Origin: Archegozetes longisetosus
Lineage: Eukaryota > Arthropoda > Arachnida > Sarcoptiformes > Trhypochthoniidae
Reading direction: 5' to 3'
Assembly: GCA_018873245.2 (NCBI GenBank)
Contig: JAEMBT020000001.1
Location: 17,920,220 to 17,984,219 of the forward strand
DNA length: 64,000 nt
The notes below the pieces were generated by a model. The model was not told where the DNA came from. It saw only the letters and a program-made list of their open reading frames with translations, and did not search any database. Below, in pieces: positions 34,699 to 46,730 of this stretch. How positions within the stretch are numbered: position 1 is the stretch's first letter; each line of letters opens with the position of its first letter. Made by a program: the position numbers and the translations under genes.

Positions 34699-37600
34699 CA
34701 TATTGTCAGATGCGCGACCACTACAACCGAGGCTATAGTAACAGAGGAGTCATTGACAGGCGATGAACCATTTGATTCAAATGATTTTGACAACGAAGAA
34801 GGTCTTTTACATGAGTCAAAATTGTCACCAGAATTGGAACCAACTCCAGAAGACATTGAAAATGGATACTGTATATTAGATTCTTCGTTATCTTGTGGTA
34901 CAGGAGGCCTCGATGGTGCTAATATTCCCTGTAAACGAGCCAAACGTCCTCAACGTCTCAATGACACTGAAGCCTTAGCTCTTCTAAAAGACACATGTCC
35001 TGAATTCTTACTTGAAGATGAGAATCCCTTACTTTGTTGTGATTACGATGCGTTGACACTATTAGCAGAATCTTACGAACTGCCCAAAACTTTAGGTCTT
35101 GGTCGTTGTCCATCTTGTTTGCACAATTGGCGTAAGACTTTCTGCAATTCTGCCTGTTCTCCTCGTCAAAATAAGTTTCTCAGTGTCAACAAATCCACTC
35201 TACTAGAGGAAAGTGGTTTATATAGAGTTGATGAAGTTATCTATTATATGAAAGAAGATTTTGCTATTCATTTATATGACTCCTGTAAAGGTCTTGAAGG
35301 CATCGCTCCTGGAACTTATTTAATGGATCTAATGTGTGGCCGTTGGGGTCACAAGAAATGCAATGGCTTTCGATGGCTTGAGTTTATGGGAGTGTCGAGT
35401 GCGAACGGAGGACACGCGCCCTTTCAGATAAATTATGTTTTTAGTAATGAACAGTCTCTTACTATCGATGGAAAAGCTATGTATCCGTTGAACGTCACTA
35501 CGATACCATGTTCTGAAGCCCCTCCAGGAGAGCATAGTTGCAGTTGTCGTGATTGTGAGGCTTCGTGTAGGCTCGATAATCCGCCTGAATTGCCTGAAAA
35601 ATCTGAGCCGATTTTGATTTTGGATATGAGTGGAACCACTGCTGCCGCACTTATTCTGTATATAATAATTGCTTCCTCTGTTTTCGTATACTTCGCTATA
35701 TATTCTATGAGAAATCAGAATTCTTATGACGGTAAATATTCATCTTATTTCTCCTATTTTTATGCATCACTTCTTAACAGTATTTCTAATAGCTCTCAAG
35801 AGTTTCAATTTAATTGAAATGTTGTGCTGAATCAATAATAGATATTCTCCTAGAAGGAGGTCTCAAAAATCATTTTAAGGGATCCTTAGACTTGATTTGC
35901 ATAAGTGATAGCTAAATAATTATTTTAGTTCTACCTCGATAGTGTCTCATTGTTATTCAATTCAATACATTAGAAGTCAATTGAATGATAAGTTATTGTA
36001 ATTTTTGTTTCAATTGATTAGTTGGAAGAAGTAGTCGGAGCTCAAGCGAATCGATCGCAAGTAACATAAATCCTCGTTCAATAGCCGTATCCATGAATGG
36101 CGACTCTCTTGAAGCCAAGCCTTTAAGATCTGAACACTCGTCAGAAGATTTTCAGAAAGAATCTCCACCTTCTAGTCCTAGCATCAGGCTCAAGAATCCA
36201 TGCACTCAATTAGATATCATTCAACCGCTCGAAACCATACATTCAGTCAATTTAGAGATTGGTCTTCGATTAGAAAGATTCTTCGAATCAGTCTTCAAGA
36301 GTTGGGGTACTTTCGTCGCGAGAAATCCATGGCCCGTAATAATTGTGTCTTTGTTTGTGAGCTCGTGTTTGGCTGCGTGTGTGTTCACTCGATGGCAGGT
36401 GACTACAGATCCGGTGGATTTGTGGGTTCCGGCCGGCAGTCAAGCCAGACGTGATATGGAATACTTTAACCAGCATTTCGGCAAATTTTATCGAATCGAA
36501 CAGTTAATTATCGAACCAAAGCAACTGAGTTTTTTCAATGAAACTATTGATGGAGAATTGGTGACATTCGGGCCTGTATTTAATCAAACGTTTTTAGCCG
36601 AGGCCTTCGATTTGCAACAAAAGGTTTTGAATATAAGTGCAGAAGTGGATGGAAGTAGAGTTACATTGAATGACATCTGCTTTAAGCCTCTTGGAGGAGA
36701 TTGTGCCACACAAAGTATTTTCACCTATTATTTGGATAGCAAAGAACAGTTGATGAGTAGTAACTATCTCAACAAAGCCTCCTATTGCACGCGGTATAAC
36801 AATTTTGATGATATCTCTTTGATTTGTATTTCAGTTTTTTGATGCTTTCATCTTATTTTTCGTTTGCCTTAATTCAGTACTATTTTCAGCATTTTGTCCA
36901 TTTCTAAACCTGTCTTATTGTTATCCTTCAATGCAATATATTATCAAAGCGTATAATTGACTCTTTAAATTCTGATCTTTGCTCAATTATTACGAAACTA
37001 ATATAAATTAATTTATTAATAACAGAAGTCCGACCTACACCTCAGCTGATCCAAACGATTCATGTTTCAAAAGAAATGGTATACCTCTTGTCTACCCGGG
37101 TGTTGCTCTCGGAGGACATGAGAATGACCAGTACCTGAAGGCAACTGCACTTATCATCACATTTCCAGTTGTCAATCATAACAATCCGAAAGATAACGAA
37201 AAAGCGAACGCTTGGGAGAAGAAATTCTTAGAAATGATTGCAAATCATTCAAGTCATAGTATGAATATTGCCTATAAAGCCGAACGATCGATTGAAGACG
37301 AGTTGGACCGTCAAAGTCAGTCTGATATTGTGACGGTTGCAGTCAGCTATTTAATTATGTTTATATACATTTTACTTGCTTTGGGAGATCTCAATAAGTG
37401 CAGTACTGTTCTATTAGACGCCAGATTCAGCTTAGGTTTTGTTGGTGTAACTGTTGTTCTCTTGTCTGTTTTGGCTTCGCTCGGCTTCTTCTTCTATTTC
37501 AACATTCCGGCCACTCTTATCATCGTTGAAGTCATACCGTTCTTGGTCTTAGCAGTCGGTGTCGACAATATCTTCATTTTAGTCCAATCTTTTCAAGTAA

Positions 37601-39825
37601 TTATATTGAGTTTGAATTAACTGTGAGTTTGGTTCTTATTGTTAAATATATTTTTGAATTGATAGCGCGATGAGAGACGTGAAGGTGAACTATTAGTCGA
37701 TCAAATCGGAAGAGTAGTGGGAGAAGTAGCACCCAGTATGATGTTATCCAGTCTCTCAATGTCTTCATGTTTTTTCATCGGAACGTTGACAGAAATGCCA
37801 GCAGTCAGAATGTTTGCTCTGTATGCTGCTGTTGCGCTTATCATCAATTTTTTCCTTCAAATGACGTGCTTCTTGGGATTGTTTGCTTTGGACACTAAGC
37901 GACAGTTAGACAGTAGACTCGATATCTTTTGGTGCGTTAAGACTAAGAAGTCAGAAAAGCATCCGGCGATCGGCAAAGAAGGACTGCTTTACACATTTTT
38001 TAGAGACATTTATTCGCCATTTTTGATGAAAGATAGCGTTCGAATGGTAGTATTGCTGGGATTCGGTGCGTGGCTGTGTTCGTCAATAGCAGTTTTAGAT
38101 AAGATACATATTGGTTTGGAACAAGAACTGTCAATGCCTGAAGACTCATATATGATTGATTACTTCAATTTCTATCAGAAATACTTCGTTGTGGGGCCTC
38201 CTGTTTATTTTATGATAACTGAAGGATATAACTATTCTGATGTTAAGTCTCAAAATGCTTTGTGTTCTCTCAATGATTGCGACAAAGACTCATTGCCATC
38301 GTTATTGGGATATATGGCGGAGAAATCTAATTTGTTAGTAGAAATGATTTTCTTTTGATTCATTTATGTCTAATTCTAATTTTTCCAACAGAACTTATAT
38401 TCAGACTAAACCAATTCCGTGGATGGACAGCTATTTTGAGTATATGTTAAGCAATGAATGTTGTCTTAAGGATAACAACAATAATCAATGTTTTTCAAGT
38501 AAGTTTAGAGTTTTACTCGACTTGAATTCCATTAATATGATTCTGTTTATTGATTATGGTTAAAACATTTTCCCTACAGTAAGTCCTGATTGTTCCGAAA
38601 GGTGTACTAATAGTGGACAACGACCGATGGGAAATGATTTTAATAATTACATGAAATACTTTTTGAATCATCCGCCAAACGTTGAATGTCCGAAAGGAGG
38701 CTTAGGTCAATTTAATGATGCGATTCGATATTCTACCAAAGATAATAGTACTGTGATCAAGTGTAAGTCATCAACATTTAGCTCATCCAAACTTGCAATA
38801 GTTTTCTAACGAACAAAAATCCTTTCCAAACAACAGCTACTTATTTGATGGCATACCGAACGACTTTGAAGACATCAGAAGACTTTTATGAGTCATTGAG
38901 ATATTCTCGAAAGATCGCAGATATATTGACAGAAAAGCTGCAAAGCAGTACAAAGACAGAAGCAGTTGTTCGTCCGTATAGTTTTCCAGATGTGTTTTAT
39001 GAGCAGTACCTCACTATGTGGTTCGACACCATTAAAAGCCTTAGTATTTCGATATCAGCCATTTTTATAGTAACCTATCTTTTCTTGGGTTTGGATATAT
39101 ATTCTGCACTAATTGTTGCGCTCACTATACTAATGATTATCATTGATTTGATGGCAATGATGAGATGGTGGGATATTTCGCTCAACGCTGTCTCACTCGT
39201 TAATTTAGTTGTGGTTAGTTTATAGCTTCTATCAGTTTATGCCTTCAATATAAGATTTATTTTACTCTTTCTATTTGCTCATAACTTGCTTTAATCAATA
39301 TTTAAACCTTCTTTAGGGCGTTGGCATTTCAGTTGAGTTTTGCTCACATTTGGTTCGATGTTATGCTATCTGTTCGGCACCAACTCGTGTATTAAGAGCT
39401 AAGGAGTCATTAGCGAAAATGGGAACGTCTGTAAGTTATGATTTATTACTATATTATGGGAGTAATAAATAAGAAGAATATAAGTTTATTAATTAAATAA
39501 AATCTGATTTCAGGTTCTGTCGGGTATAACGCTGACAGACTGTGGTATTTTGATTCTAGCCTTCGCTAAGTCAAAGATATTCCGCGTCTTTTACTTCAGA
39601 ATGTATTTGGGAATCATAGCTTTCGGAACATTACACAGTCTGATATTTTTGCCGGTACTGTTGAGCGTAATCGGGCCGCCATTGAATAGGCAGCGCTTGC
39701 TTTTTGCCGCACAGTTCACCGAAAATTCGAGCCCACAGTCTACCACACCCTCATTCTCACCATTCACAAAGTCATCGGAAAATAATAATTCAACTCATAA
39801 CAGGTCAACGACTTCTATAAATTGA
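34699..39825 (+). CDS. NPC1: NPC1 intracellular cholesterol transporter (nine exons; leader exon upstream)
   Basis: CDS is join(34699..35731, 36022..36793, 37026..37596, 37666..38333, 38392..38498, 38580..38762, 38837..39213, 39317..39430, 39514..39825), 4137 nt, 1378 residues, all phases consistent; a signal-peptide exon must precede it. NPC1 moves cholesterol out of lysosomes. Order of domains: cysteine-rich sterol-binding N-terminal domain ([46 protein letters not shown]), first membrane segment, middle luminal loop ([30 protein letters not shown]), sterol-sensing domain ([50 protein letters not shown]), third loop ([26 protein letters not shown]), and C-terminal RND-type bundle ([47 protein letters not shown]). 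Odd points: a long acidic stretch precedes the first domain, a serine-rich insert follows the first membrane helix, and the tail lacks the LLNF motif of mammalian NPC1. Human NPC1 has 1278 residues. Confidence 0.95.
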
Positions 39826-40929
39826 TTGAAATTGAGTTTATTATTGTGATAATAATGTTATAATTTATAATACAATTAAGAGTAAAATAATTTGTTATAT
39901 CATACGCTATATGGCCTAAGCATTGCGTGGATTATTATTTTTTACTAAATTGCTGCCAATATTTGTTTGTTATAAGTAAAGTTAATTAAATTAACGTTCA
40001 ATCTGTTTGAATGTTAGATTGAAATCATATCTATTTGGCCATAAACTGATTGGTTCGCCAATTGGTGAGAGATAACTAGAAATAGTTTTTCTTCTATTAA
40101 GTATTACACTATTTGATTGTTTAATTAAGTATTATTTCGATTTATAAGTCAGTCAATTGTATGCTTTTCTAAAAGTGAATCCTACTCTCTAATGAGCCCT
40201 TATTTAATTTGTTATCTAATGTAAATATTTCACAAACCTTAACTAATGGTTTAATTTTTCGGTTATTTTTCGTTTTAGAACTTGTGCTAATTTCATGAGA
40301 ACAAGTTGTTGAGATGATTTGCAATCTTTAGTTTAAAACTGCATTTATATGAATCATAGCAAAGTTTAATACGTTTCGAATGATTGGTGGCAAAGCCTAA
40401 ACGTGTTTATAAAATGACTGATTTCTAATCTATTTAATAGTCTTAATTAAGGGACTTTTGACAGAAGCTTTTATCCAATTTAGTCACAACTTCGCTATAC
40501 CTTCAATAATGAATAACATATAAATTAAAAGTTAATTATTCTTCTCTAGTCCCTTAAGTTTTCTATTAATTGATTATTAATTATCTCATGTCATCAGTTG
40601 CCATAAGTTTATTACTCTTCATTGAGCTCTTCAAAGATAATTAATTGGAAGAATGTATCAGAAATATGAGTGACATTTATTTTGACGTTCATAACTCTAA
40701 TTCAAACTTATTAAACATGTAATTAATCATCCCTTTCCTTTACTATTAACTTTTTTCAATTTAATTTTTAGATTTGTTTTTTGCAATTGAACTTATTGAT
40801 TTCAATTTTTAGCTATTATGCTGTTAATTCTGTAGAGATCTGATCACAAATTATTATTAAGTTGAGTTAATATTCTTAAAGAATATTTCAGATACATAGG
40901 AACAAAAGGAGGAACTCTAGCAAGTTGTA

Positions 40930-41020
40930 ATAAAAGTTGGAAAAAAGTCGGAAAAAATTTAGAAAAAAGTTGGAAAAAGTTAATAAAAGTTGGAAAAAGT
41001 TAACAAAAGTGAATAAAAAT
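40930..41020. repeat. Degenerate GTTGGAAAAA repeat
   Basis: About eight imperfect 10-12 bp units of AGTTGGAAAAA and AGTTAATAAAA. Confidence 0.65.
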
Positions 41021-41415
41021 TGAAAAATGAAATGTTAAAGTGAACGTTCATCTCAGGGACCAGTGTTGGAAAGGGATAACACAACATTAACATATTTATG
41101 TATTTAAATATAATTTGTAAATTGTTTTATTTTTTATTTAAATTATATCTTATTTTTCTTGCTTTCACTTTGAAATCTAATTAGTTTAGCATTGAATTCA
41201 AATGAAATATTTTATCAAATGTTGACATAAATAAATGTTAAACGAATTATCAAATGAAATGTGACACAAATAATAGCTGTTTAAGCCTAACATTATTTCA
41301 TATTTGAATACTTTGTGCCTCTTCTGTTTGTTTGTAACATAATTTTTGTATTACACAACTATTTATTAGCCTTTACTGAAGCATTTGCCTTACAATATAT
41401 TGTCATAAGTGATTA

Positions 41416-41571
41416 CAATCTGCTCTTCTTATAATGAACAGTCTAATGTGTAAGAATTAGTTGATTATAGTGGAAGTTCACTGTAAGATGTAAACCAAAA
41501 CAATCATTGGAAAGTGTATACTATATCTAATTATCCACTATATTCAATTTGATTATAAAGAGAGTCGATTG
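41416..41571. mobile_element. Small TA-flanked MITE (family 1)
   Basis: 156 bp. It starts CAATCTGCTCTTCTTATAAT and ends ATTATAAAGAGAGTCGATTG, inverted copies of each other, flanked by TA at 41414-41415 and 41572-41573. The short TIR, TA target and small size suggest a pogo/Tigger- or mariner-type MITE. Similar-sized relatives are at 56,024 and 62,654. Confidence 0.6.
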
Positions 41572-42257
41572 TAGTTTATGCCTATGTGCTTTGTGATAAA
41601 CAGTAATTTATTTAAGCTAATATTGGCACCCAATAGACTTCTAGACTTATAATTTGGCTATAATGTTCAATCTTCATTTCATTATGATTATTATCTAAAT
41701 ATTGTTCAACTCATTTTAAATTAAATAAAGTCAATCTTTAACTTATCAAATATTGCATTTTATTGGTTAACAGTAATCAACTTATTAATAGCTGGTAGCA
41801 ACTAGAATAAAATCATATGTATGAGTGTATTCAACGAGTCATTTATGTGTTTATAAAGTATATCTAATAAGATAAAGCACGTGTAGTACACTTAAAACTT
41901 ATAATTCCTTGACAGACAATCAAAGAATTTGATGGAGAGCTGTTCACTACACTCTCTTATGACACACATTGTTAGCCATTAATACATGTCATACACGTGT
42001 TATTGTGAATCTACTCTTGTAAGTAGGGTATATCAACAATCGCTTGGATACATCCATACGCATTACTTTACTCTAGTTGCTCTAGAGGATTAATAAGTTT
42101 TTAACTGTACATGTATTAATAGCTGAGAGTGTATTTCAGAAAGTATGACGTAAAAGTTCTTCATCAGTTCCTATGTGTATCCATTGCTCGTTATTAAGTC
42201 TTAGAGTCTAGAACATAACTTACATTGGTGGCTTAAATTGTCGTTTGCTACTATTGT

Positions 42258-42934
42258 AAAATATCTTCTATAATATCTCATTTTCTTTAAACAAATATGA
42301 CAGAAATTGTTTTCTAATTAAGAAGATATTAATCATAAATTACTCTATGCATGGTTGCCACCGATTGTATTGTTCAGGAGCTATTCCAAAAATTATTTGA
42401 TAACTAGTGAACAAATCATTTTCAATGTAGTATTGGTGCATTTCCCGTATGAGGTTTACACAAAAAGAGCACAACTAAAAATTTTCATTGCATTAGATTT
42501 TCCCATTGAATAATCAAAAGTATTATCAAAAAATAAAATATACTTGAAAATCATTCAAATCCAATCAGCTATAATCATAGAAAACATGGAATATAAAAGT
42601 GATCTTCAAGACTTTTTTCTATCAAAGTCAATGCTAAGGCAGAAGTCATTAAGAACTGCTTTTATAATTAGACGTTTTCCATGATTAAAACGGATTGGAT
42701 TTGAATAATTTTCAAATATATTTCATCTTTTGAGTAAACCATATACAAAAATGCATCAAAAATTACATTCAAAATGATTTGTCACTAGTTATTAATAATT
42801 TTTGGAATAGCTTCTGAACAATACATTCGATGGCAACCATGTATAGAGTAATTTATGATTGATATTTTCTTAATTAGAAAACAATTTTCTATCATATTTG
42901 TTTAAAGGAAATTAGATATAATGGAAGATATTCT
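42258..42934. repeat. 677 bp near-palindrome (long-TIR foldback element)
   Basis: The left arm (42,258-42,611) and right arm (about 42,640-42,934) are inverted copies at roughly 80-90% identity over about 290 bp. Shared blocks include TAAACAAATATGA, GTTTTCTAATTAAGAA, TCATAAATTACTCTAT, ATGGTTGCCA, GTATTGTTCAG and GCTATTCCAAAAATTATT. The spacer is about 30 bp. The left arm has about 60 bp extra relative to the right. No coding region and no clear target duplication. Confidence 0.78.
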
Positions 42935-43496
42935 AGAACGACTTAGTTATGAAAATAAAAATTTATTTTTAATTACAGCATAACTGAAATAAATAGTTGT
43001 TTAATAGAGTATTAATGCACCAATAAATCATAAATCATAAGTATTTGAAAGAGAGGATTAAAGAGTATATTGGCTCTGAAGCTATTAGTAATGAAAGCAA
43101 AAAGTTAGTGATGAAGCTGAAATATTTATCATGAAGCTGAATCAGCTGAAAACGAATTTAGTCTAGATATAGTCTAGTAATATAATCTACTATAACATAA
43201 TATCCAATCAATAGATCGCTCTAAACTTGAAACAATTAATCAGATAAGAAGTTATGTATTATAGGGTTCATTAGTAGGTCGTTTAATCAAATCGAGTTTT
43301 ATGGTGACGTTTTTTCGCTAATTGGATATCCGTTCATTAAACGTTGATATAGTGATGGTCTTTGCCTCTAACTAATTTCTATGGATTCCAAATTGATTTC
43401 TGCTATAATCAAATGTTTTCTCAAGTTCATGAACGTTTAATAGCACATCATTTACTACATCACAATATTAGTTCAATCTAATTCAAGTACTGTACC
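42935..43496. other. Gene-free stretch
   Basis: AT-rich, with no gene or repeat structure recognised. Confidence 0.35.
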
Positions 43497-43825
43497 TTTT
43501 ATAGCTTTATAGTCTTTGTTGGCAACTTCATTATTATGTCTCTATGTTTATCTCTTTGTCGTTTGCATCTATTTGTTGCCATATAAGTTCGGCTGGGTTA
43601 GGTTGGATTGGATTAGGTTAGGTTAGACTAGGCTAGGTTAGGTTGGACTAGGCTAGATTAAGTTGGACTAGGCTAGATTAAGTTAGATCAGCTTAAACCA
43701 AATTTGATTTCTAATTTGCTTTGGTTACTATAACTTTGTTAATATCTTCAATATTATTATCTGATGGAATGAATGCCATCACTTCTGATAGCTATCAACG
43801 ACTATAAAGCTTTAGGGTGTATATA
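43497..43825. mobile_element. MITE (family 2) containing a TTAGG-like array
   Basis: The ends are inverted: TAGCTTTATAGTCTTTGTTG at 43,502 and, on the complement, AAGCTTTATAGTCGTTGATAG near 43,812. The right interior (CTAATTTGCTTTGGTTACTA, TTAATATCTTCAATATTATT, GCCATCACTTCTGATAGC) matches the complement of the family copies at 52,241, 58,230 and 60,027. A ~100 bp array of GGTTA-type units (43,593-43,692) lies in the middle. Confidence 0.6.
43593..43692. repeat. Degenerate (TTAGG)n telomere-like array
   Basis: Mix of GGTTA, GGATT, GACTAGGCTA and AAGTTGGACTAGGCTAGATT units. TTAGG is the common arthropod telomere repeat; this is an interstitial, degenerate tract. Confidence 0.75.
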
Positions 43826-45204
43826 TGGTTACTTTGTTCTAATCACGTCATCGCATCCTATTTATGGCACCTTTTGTTATAACCACATCTCTATAGAATC
43901 GCTGATTAGTCTTTCAAATCATGTTTTGCCTTAGATATTGATTTTAGTTTACAGTTCATTAGAGAAGTGATGCCTGCAGTAAAAAATATGGCTATTGTTG
44001 TAAAAGCAACTCTAATTTGTCCAACAAATATACCAATCCCTTTCAATTAGAATTTGTTCTTCTTCATCTTCTACTTCTTCTTAACTTTTCTATTATGGAA
44101 ACTACTACTAAGACCAGGTAAGATTTTCTTATTTTCATTTATATTCTGTCTTATATACTTCATATAATGCTTTTAACTAACTTATAGGTATCTAATTATA
44201 TACAATTATTCTCAATTCTTGTAAGTCTAATCTAAATAGAAAATACGCTGTTACCACTGTAACAATGTTTCAATAGATATTAGTCATACCAAATCAGTTG
44301 CCAATTCTTCATAATCTGAGATTCTTATCGATAAAAGCTTATTCTCAAGAGGAATCTATGGAAATTGATTAGAAATGTTTTCAGCTTTTGATTTGTTCCA
44401 TCAAAACTTCAAACATAAGCTTGAATCAAATGTTTTCAACGAATTATTAAAATTAGATCCAAATTACAGATAGAATCCACAACATGATTCAAGTTGTTTG
44501 TCTGACATTCAACAAATGCTTGAACTAATCTAGAGCTTAATTCATTAATCCTACTCTTCTATTAGTGTATCAAATAATGTAAAATTTCAATATTTAAAAC
44601 TTATTTGGAAAAAGGTTTGACATTCAAATGTTTAACATAAATGCAGGCAATATGTGATAAATGAGTTTGGATTTGGATTAAAGACTGAATTCTAGTTATT
44701 TTTAGCTAGATATTTATGCGTTTCGAGTGAATTTTATTACATTTTATTGCATTTTTACTCATAATTTAACTGAAACTCTTGATTTAATCCTCAATAAAAC
44801 GTTAAATATTTATTTATTATTCAGCTGTAAACTTTTTCTCTGGCTCATAACAAGAACTAACATTAAAAAATTCTTTAACCTCATAAATTGATTGCCAGAT
44901 GGAAATTATATTTATATTTTATAAGCTATAACATCAATTGAGTCTTTACTTTATGAAAAAATATCAATTTTTGAGAAATATAATGGTTGAAGAGCAGAAT
45001 TTTATGAAAAATTATAAAGAATTATCCTATTTCTTACGTCTTAACTTTCAGTTAATCAGTTCATATGTAAGATCTAAACCAATATAACATAACACAACAA
45101 AATGGACCCCAAAAAAAGACTTTCTTTTATATATTTGTTGTGATTATTGTTTTAGCCTGAAAGACAAGATTTATATAAATATATGTTAGGCTTAGCCAAA
45201 AAAA
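43826..45204. other. Gene-free stretch
   Basis: No gene recognised. A brief coding-like stretch near 43,972 (MPAVKNMAIVVKATLICPTN) ends after 26 codons and matches nothing known to me. Confidence 0.3.
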
Positions 45205-45393
45205 TACTGACACTATTTGTGTGAGTTGTTTCATCAAATAAGTCAATTCTTCGTCTTCTGATTCCAATAAGTTTTGACCATGAACATGGGAAAAACCAAT
45301 TTTGTAGCAATAGTATTGGGAAAGAAGTGGATTTAATTTAAATATATCTTGATTAGGCCAACGATTCTGTAATGCACTCAGTGTTACAAGCAA
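45205..45393 (-). CDS. Orphan candidate exon, unknown product
   Basis: On the minus strand an open frame after an acceptor-like TACATATACAG (about 45,400) reads ELLVTLSALQNRWPNQDIFK, LNPLLSQYYCYKIGFSHVHG, QNLLESEDEELTYLMKQLTQI, then GTGTCAGT, a possible donor near 45,205. Amino-acid composition is balanced (W, C, H, P, D/E all used), unlike the T-rich shadow ORFs around it, so it may be a real internal exon of a gene with long introns or a fragment of a dead gene. I do not recognise the family and found no partner exons nearby. Confidence 0.35.
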
Positions 45394-46390
45394 TTCTATA
45401 TTCTGTATATGTAATTTCTAGACTTGATGTGTAATAAATTTCAGTTAATCATTCATCCGATCAAGAAGTATTCTTGACGTTAGTGAAAATTTATATCTTC
45501 ATAAACAGTGTAAACGATAAGTTGAGGAGCTAGCTTATTTTTGGATTAGTTGACATTTCTTAGAAAATGATTCCATGTTTACCAAATGGGATTCTCTGCG
45601 TATTCTGACTTATAAGTTCTGATTAAATTTAGATAATCATTGAGTAGTCAATATTCGATTGGAGTCAATGAATGCGACAATAATTGTATTGCTTAAAATC
45701 AGGCACTTATTTAGATGCGTTTGAGATTGGGTTAGGTTAGGTTAAGTGAACGCTTAACAAAGCCTGAACTTTTCATAGCTTCGAAAATGTTATTAATCAA
45801 CTTGTTTTGCAACATCACGATTTCAATCATTGTCTAACGCAATGACTACAAAAGATTGTCTAGTTTAGAATTTCTAATAAAATACCAAAACGTTTCCAAC
45901 AAAGTCTAATAATTATATGGATTATAATATTTTTATCACAAGTAAGTAAGGAATAGAATTAGTGTCAGATTTGAAGCTAACAAAATGTATGAGAAATGAA
46001 TGAGAAGTACTAACATTGAAAGCAGTAACCATTATTTTTTAAAATAAAAATTCATTCGTTCATATTATTTGTGAGCTAAGAGTAGTTTCGTTTTTAGTTT
46101 CTATACCAGTTGAACATGAGTTAATATATTTTATGTAGATAATTGGCTTAGTTATGCATATATAAATGACAAAACTTTTGACTTCAACTAAAATAGAATC
46201 AAATATTGTAAGTATAATCTATAAATAAATAACATTTTTAGTATAGGTATATATTACTTGTAATATATGCCATCATTTGCTAGCTATGGTCATGAATTGG
46301 TCTGTCTGTTAGATGATTAAGTGCGTATAAATAGTTGTGACATTTGAAACACTTGTGTTAGAAGTCTATGAATTTAATATTTTGTCAAAT

Positions 46391-46419
46391 ATGTATATAT
46401 ATTTATATATAATATACAA

Positions 46420-46460
<41 letters not shown>
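46391..46460. repeat. (AT)n microsatellite
   Basis: About 70 bp, mostly alternating A/T with a few interruptions. Confidence 0.9.
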
Positions 46461-46664
46461 AGTGAACATCTGTCAAAGTGAAAGTGTTATAAGTATTATA
46501 AGTGTTATGGAAGTGAGTAGTTCTAATCTGTTTACTTCAAAACAAGGTTCTAATTCCAAATTAGCTTGATACATCTAGTTTACCTACCATTTCTACTTAT
46601 ACTTCATTTTGGTTTGACCTAAATTTTGTTTAATACACTTTTTTTTCTCTTAACTTTGTTAGAC

Positions 46665-46730
46665 TTTTGTCTCGATTTTTGTCTTGATTTTTGTCTTGAT
46701 TCTTGTCTTGATTCTTGTCTCGATTCTCAT
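46665..46730. repeat. 12 bp tandem repeat TTGTCTTGATTT
   Basis: About five imperfect units of TTGTCTTGATTT with T/C variants. Confidence 0.75.

Larger units (their letters stand above)
39826..42257. other. Gene-free stretch after NPC1
   Basis: AT-rich. It has a purine-rich degenerate repeat of GTTGGAAAAA / GTTAATAAAA units at 40,930-41,020 and one small MITE at 41,416. The NPC1 3' UTR should lie at the left end; AATAAA signals are too common here to choose one. Confidence 0.4.
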
